NCBI GenBank assembly: GCA_963556195.1
Contig: OY744516.1
Span: 33,611,486 to 33,675,485 of the forward strand
DNA length: 64,000 nucleotides
Source of the DNA: Sepiola atlantica
Lineage: Eukaryota; Mollusca; Cephalopoda; Sepiida; Sepiolidae
Direction: 5' to 3'
The position numbers were made by a program, and so were the translations under genes. Position 1 is the first letter of the stretch, and each line of letters opens with the position of its first letter. Below the pieces are notes generated by a model. It had not been told where the DNA came from. It worked only from the letters and a program-made list of their open reading frames with translations, and did no database searches. Positions 63,196 to 64,000 of this stretch are shown here, one piece after another.

Positions 63196-64000
63196 ATATT
63201 TAAAAATATAGAGTAAATTGTCAAAAGAGGCATTCTGATATTAGGTGTGATTATAGCTTTATTATTTCCTTCATTTTTTTTCTTTTCCAAATTATAATTT
63301 TATTAACAGTTGCAAATGAGCTTTATTAACATTATTTATGACTGAACCTGAACAATACAATTTTATTTAAATTTCTTAATGTTTTGAGTTGTAACAATTT
63401 AGTGAGAAAATTAGAAAACAAAATAAAAACAAGAATCCAAAACCAATAATTCGGTGTGGAGGTTGGCCTGTATTAACCTTTATGCATAAATCAATATTTA
63501 TGACAATCGATTTTGTTTATTTTTATCATTTTGTTATTTGCTGTTTCCAATTATTAAAAAAATTGACCTGCTTAACATCTGTTTTTTAAGAATTGCATAT
63601 TCACATTGTTAATGTGTGCTTGTGGGTCAATATATCGATTTTATTTGTATGTTTTGCATTTTGTATTTACATGTATGTGTCCCCAGAGATTCAAAAGAAG
63701 TTTTTCATGATGGAACAAGACTGTGAGACTGTGTTTTTAGGAGGGAAAGCGTCCCGAAATAAAGGATCTGTGATCCAATAAAACCACCAAAATGGTTTAT
63801 TTTCTGTGCACTAGACATGATCACGTAACAATTTATACTTTATATAAAGCTACAACAAATATTTTCCTTCAATGCAGAGAGTGACTACTTGTTTGCATCT
63901 ATCAATAATTCTTAGGAAAGAGCTCATGACAAATGTAAAAATAAATTCCTATGTTCCTTGGATACCCAAGGAATACAATATCATCACTGTAGTTTTTCCA
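63196..64000. other. Unassigned; possible terminal exon near 63.69 kb
   Basis: A pyrimidine-rich tract ending TGTGTCCCCAG (to 63686) looks like a 3' splice site, followed by an open frame IQKKFFMMEQDCETVFLGGK, ASRNKGSVIQ and a TAA, with AATAAA overlapping the end (63776-63782). No homology is recognised and no upstream exon found, so this is only a weak hint. Confidence 0.25.

Overview
The window is AT-rich eukaryotic DNA made almost entirely of mobile elements and simple repeats. No host protein gene can be supported; at most one doubtful terminal exon lies near 63.7 kb. The mix of (TA)n arrays, tRNA-headed SINEs with a conserved central core, many non-LTR retrotransposon fragments, and DNA transposons of the mariner, Tc1 and hAT types suggests a metazoan, most likely a mollusc and plausibly a cephalopod such as an octopus. 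That assignment is inference from repeat style, not from a host gene.

Layout. 0-13 kb: a GA-rich microsatellite, LINE reverse-transcriptase debris on the plus strand, foldback hairpins, and a ~3 kb LINE (endonuclease plus RT, minus strand, ~7.94-10.98 kb) that interrupts an array of degenerate ~130-bp repeats. 13-17 kb: tRNA-SINE cores, a Tc1 relic and degenerate tandem units. 17.9-21.05 kb: a hAT transposon with an exact 8-bp target duplication, inserted in an RTE-like LINE. 21.9-25.7 kb: four copies of a SINE whose 5' head is the 5' end of U2 spliceosomal snRNA; a tRNA-SINE with a complete hammerhead ribozyme core lies among them. 26-31 kb: tandem repeats, hairpins, LINE debris and a 5S-rRNA-derived piece. 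30.8-34.7 kb: a deleted Ty3/Gypsy-like LTR retrotransposon (minus strand); one LTR carries a head-swapped relative of the U2-SINE. 35-47 kb: LINE fragments, more U2-SINEs (37.4 and 41.2 kb), four more SINE cores, two TIR elements and long TA arrays. 48.5-50.1 kb: a DNA element with ~350-bp inverted termini around part of an unclassified protein. 50.9-52.2 kb: a dead mariner. 52.7-53.75 kb: a polypyrimidine tract and a (TTC)n array. 54-64 kb: a second mariner-like relic, LINE fragments, 5S-derived pieces, a large hairpin, and RTE 3' ends with GAT-rich tails.

Two observations stand out. The first is a retroposon family with a U2 snRNA head (seven copies, several with 10-11-bp target duplications, one a head swap). 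The second is that the conserved core of the tRNA-SINEs folds as a type-I hammerhead: all core nucleotides are kept in the copies at 13.7 and 23.4 kb, and progressively eroded versions lie at 14.9, 39.0, 39.5, 40.1 and 50.6 kb. Both kinds of element are non-autonomous; the LINEs seen here are possible but unproven sources of the reverse transcriptase.
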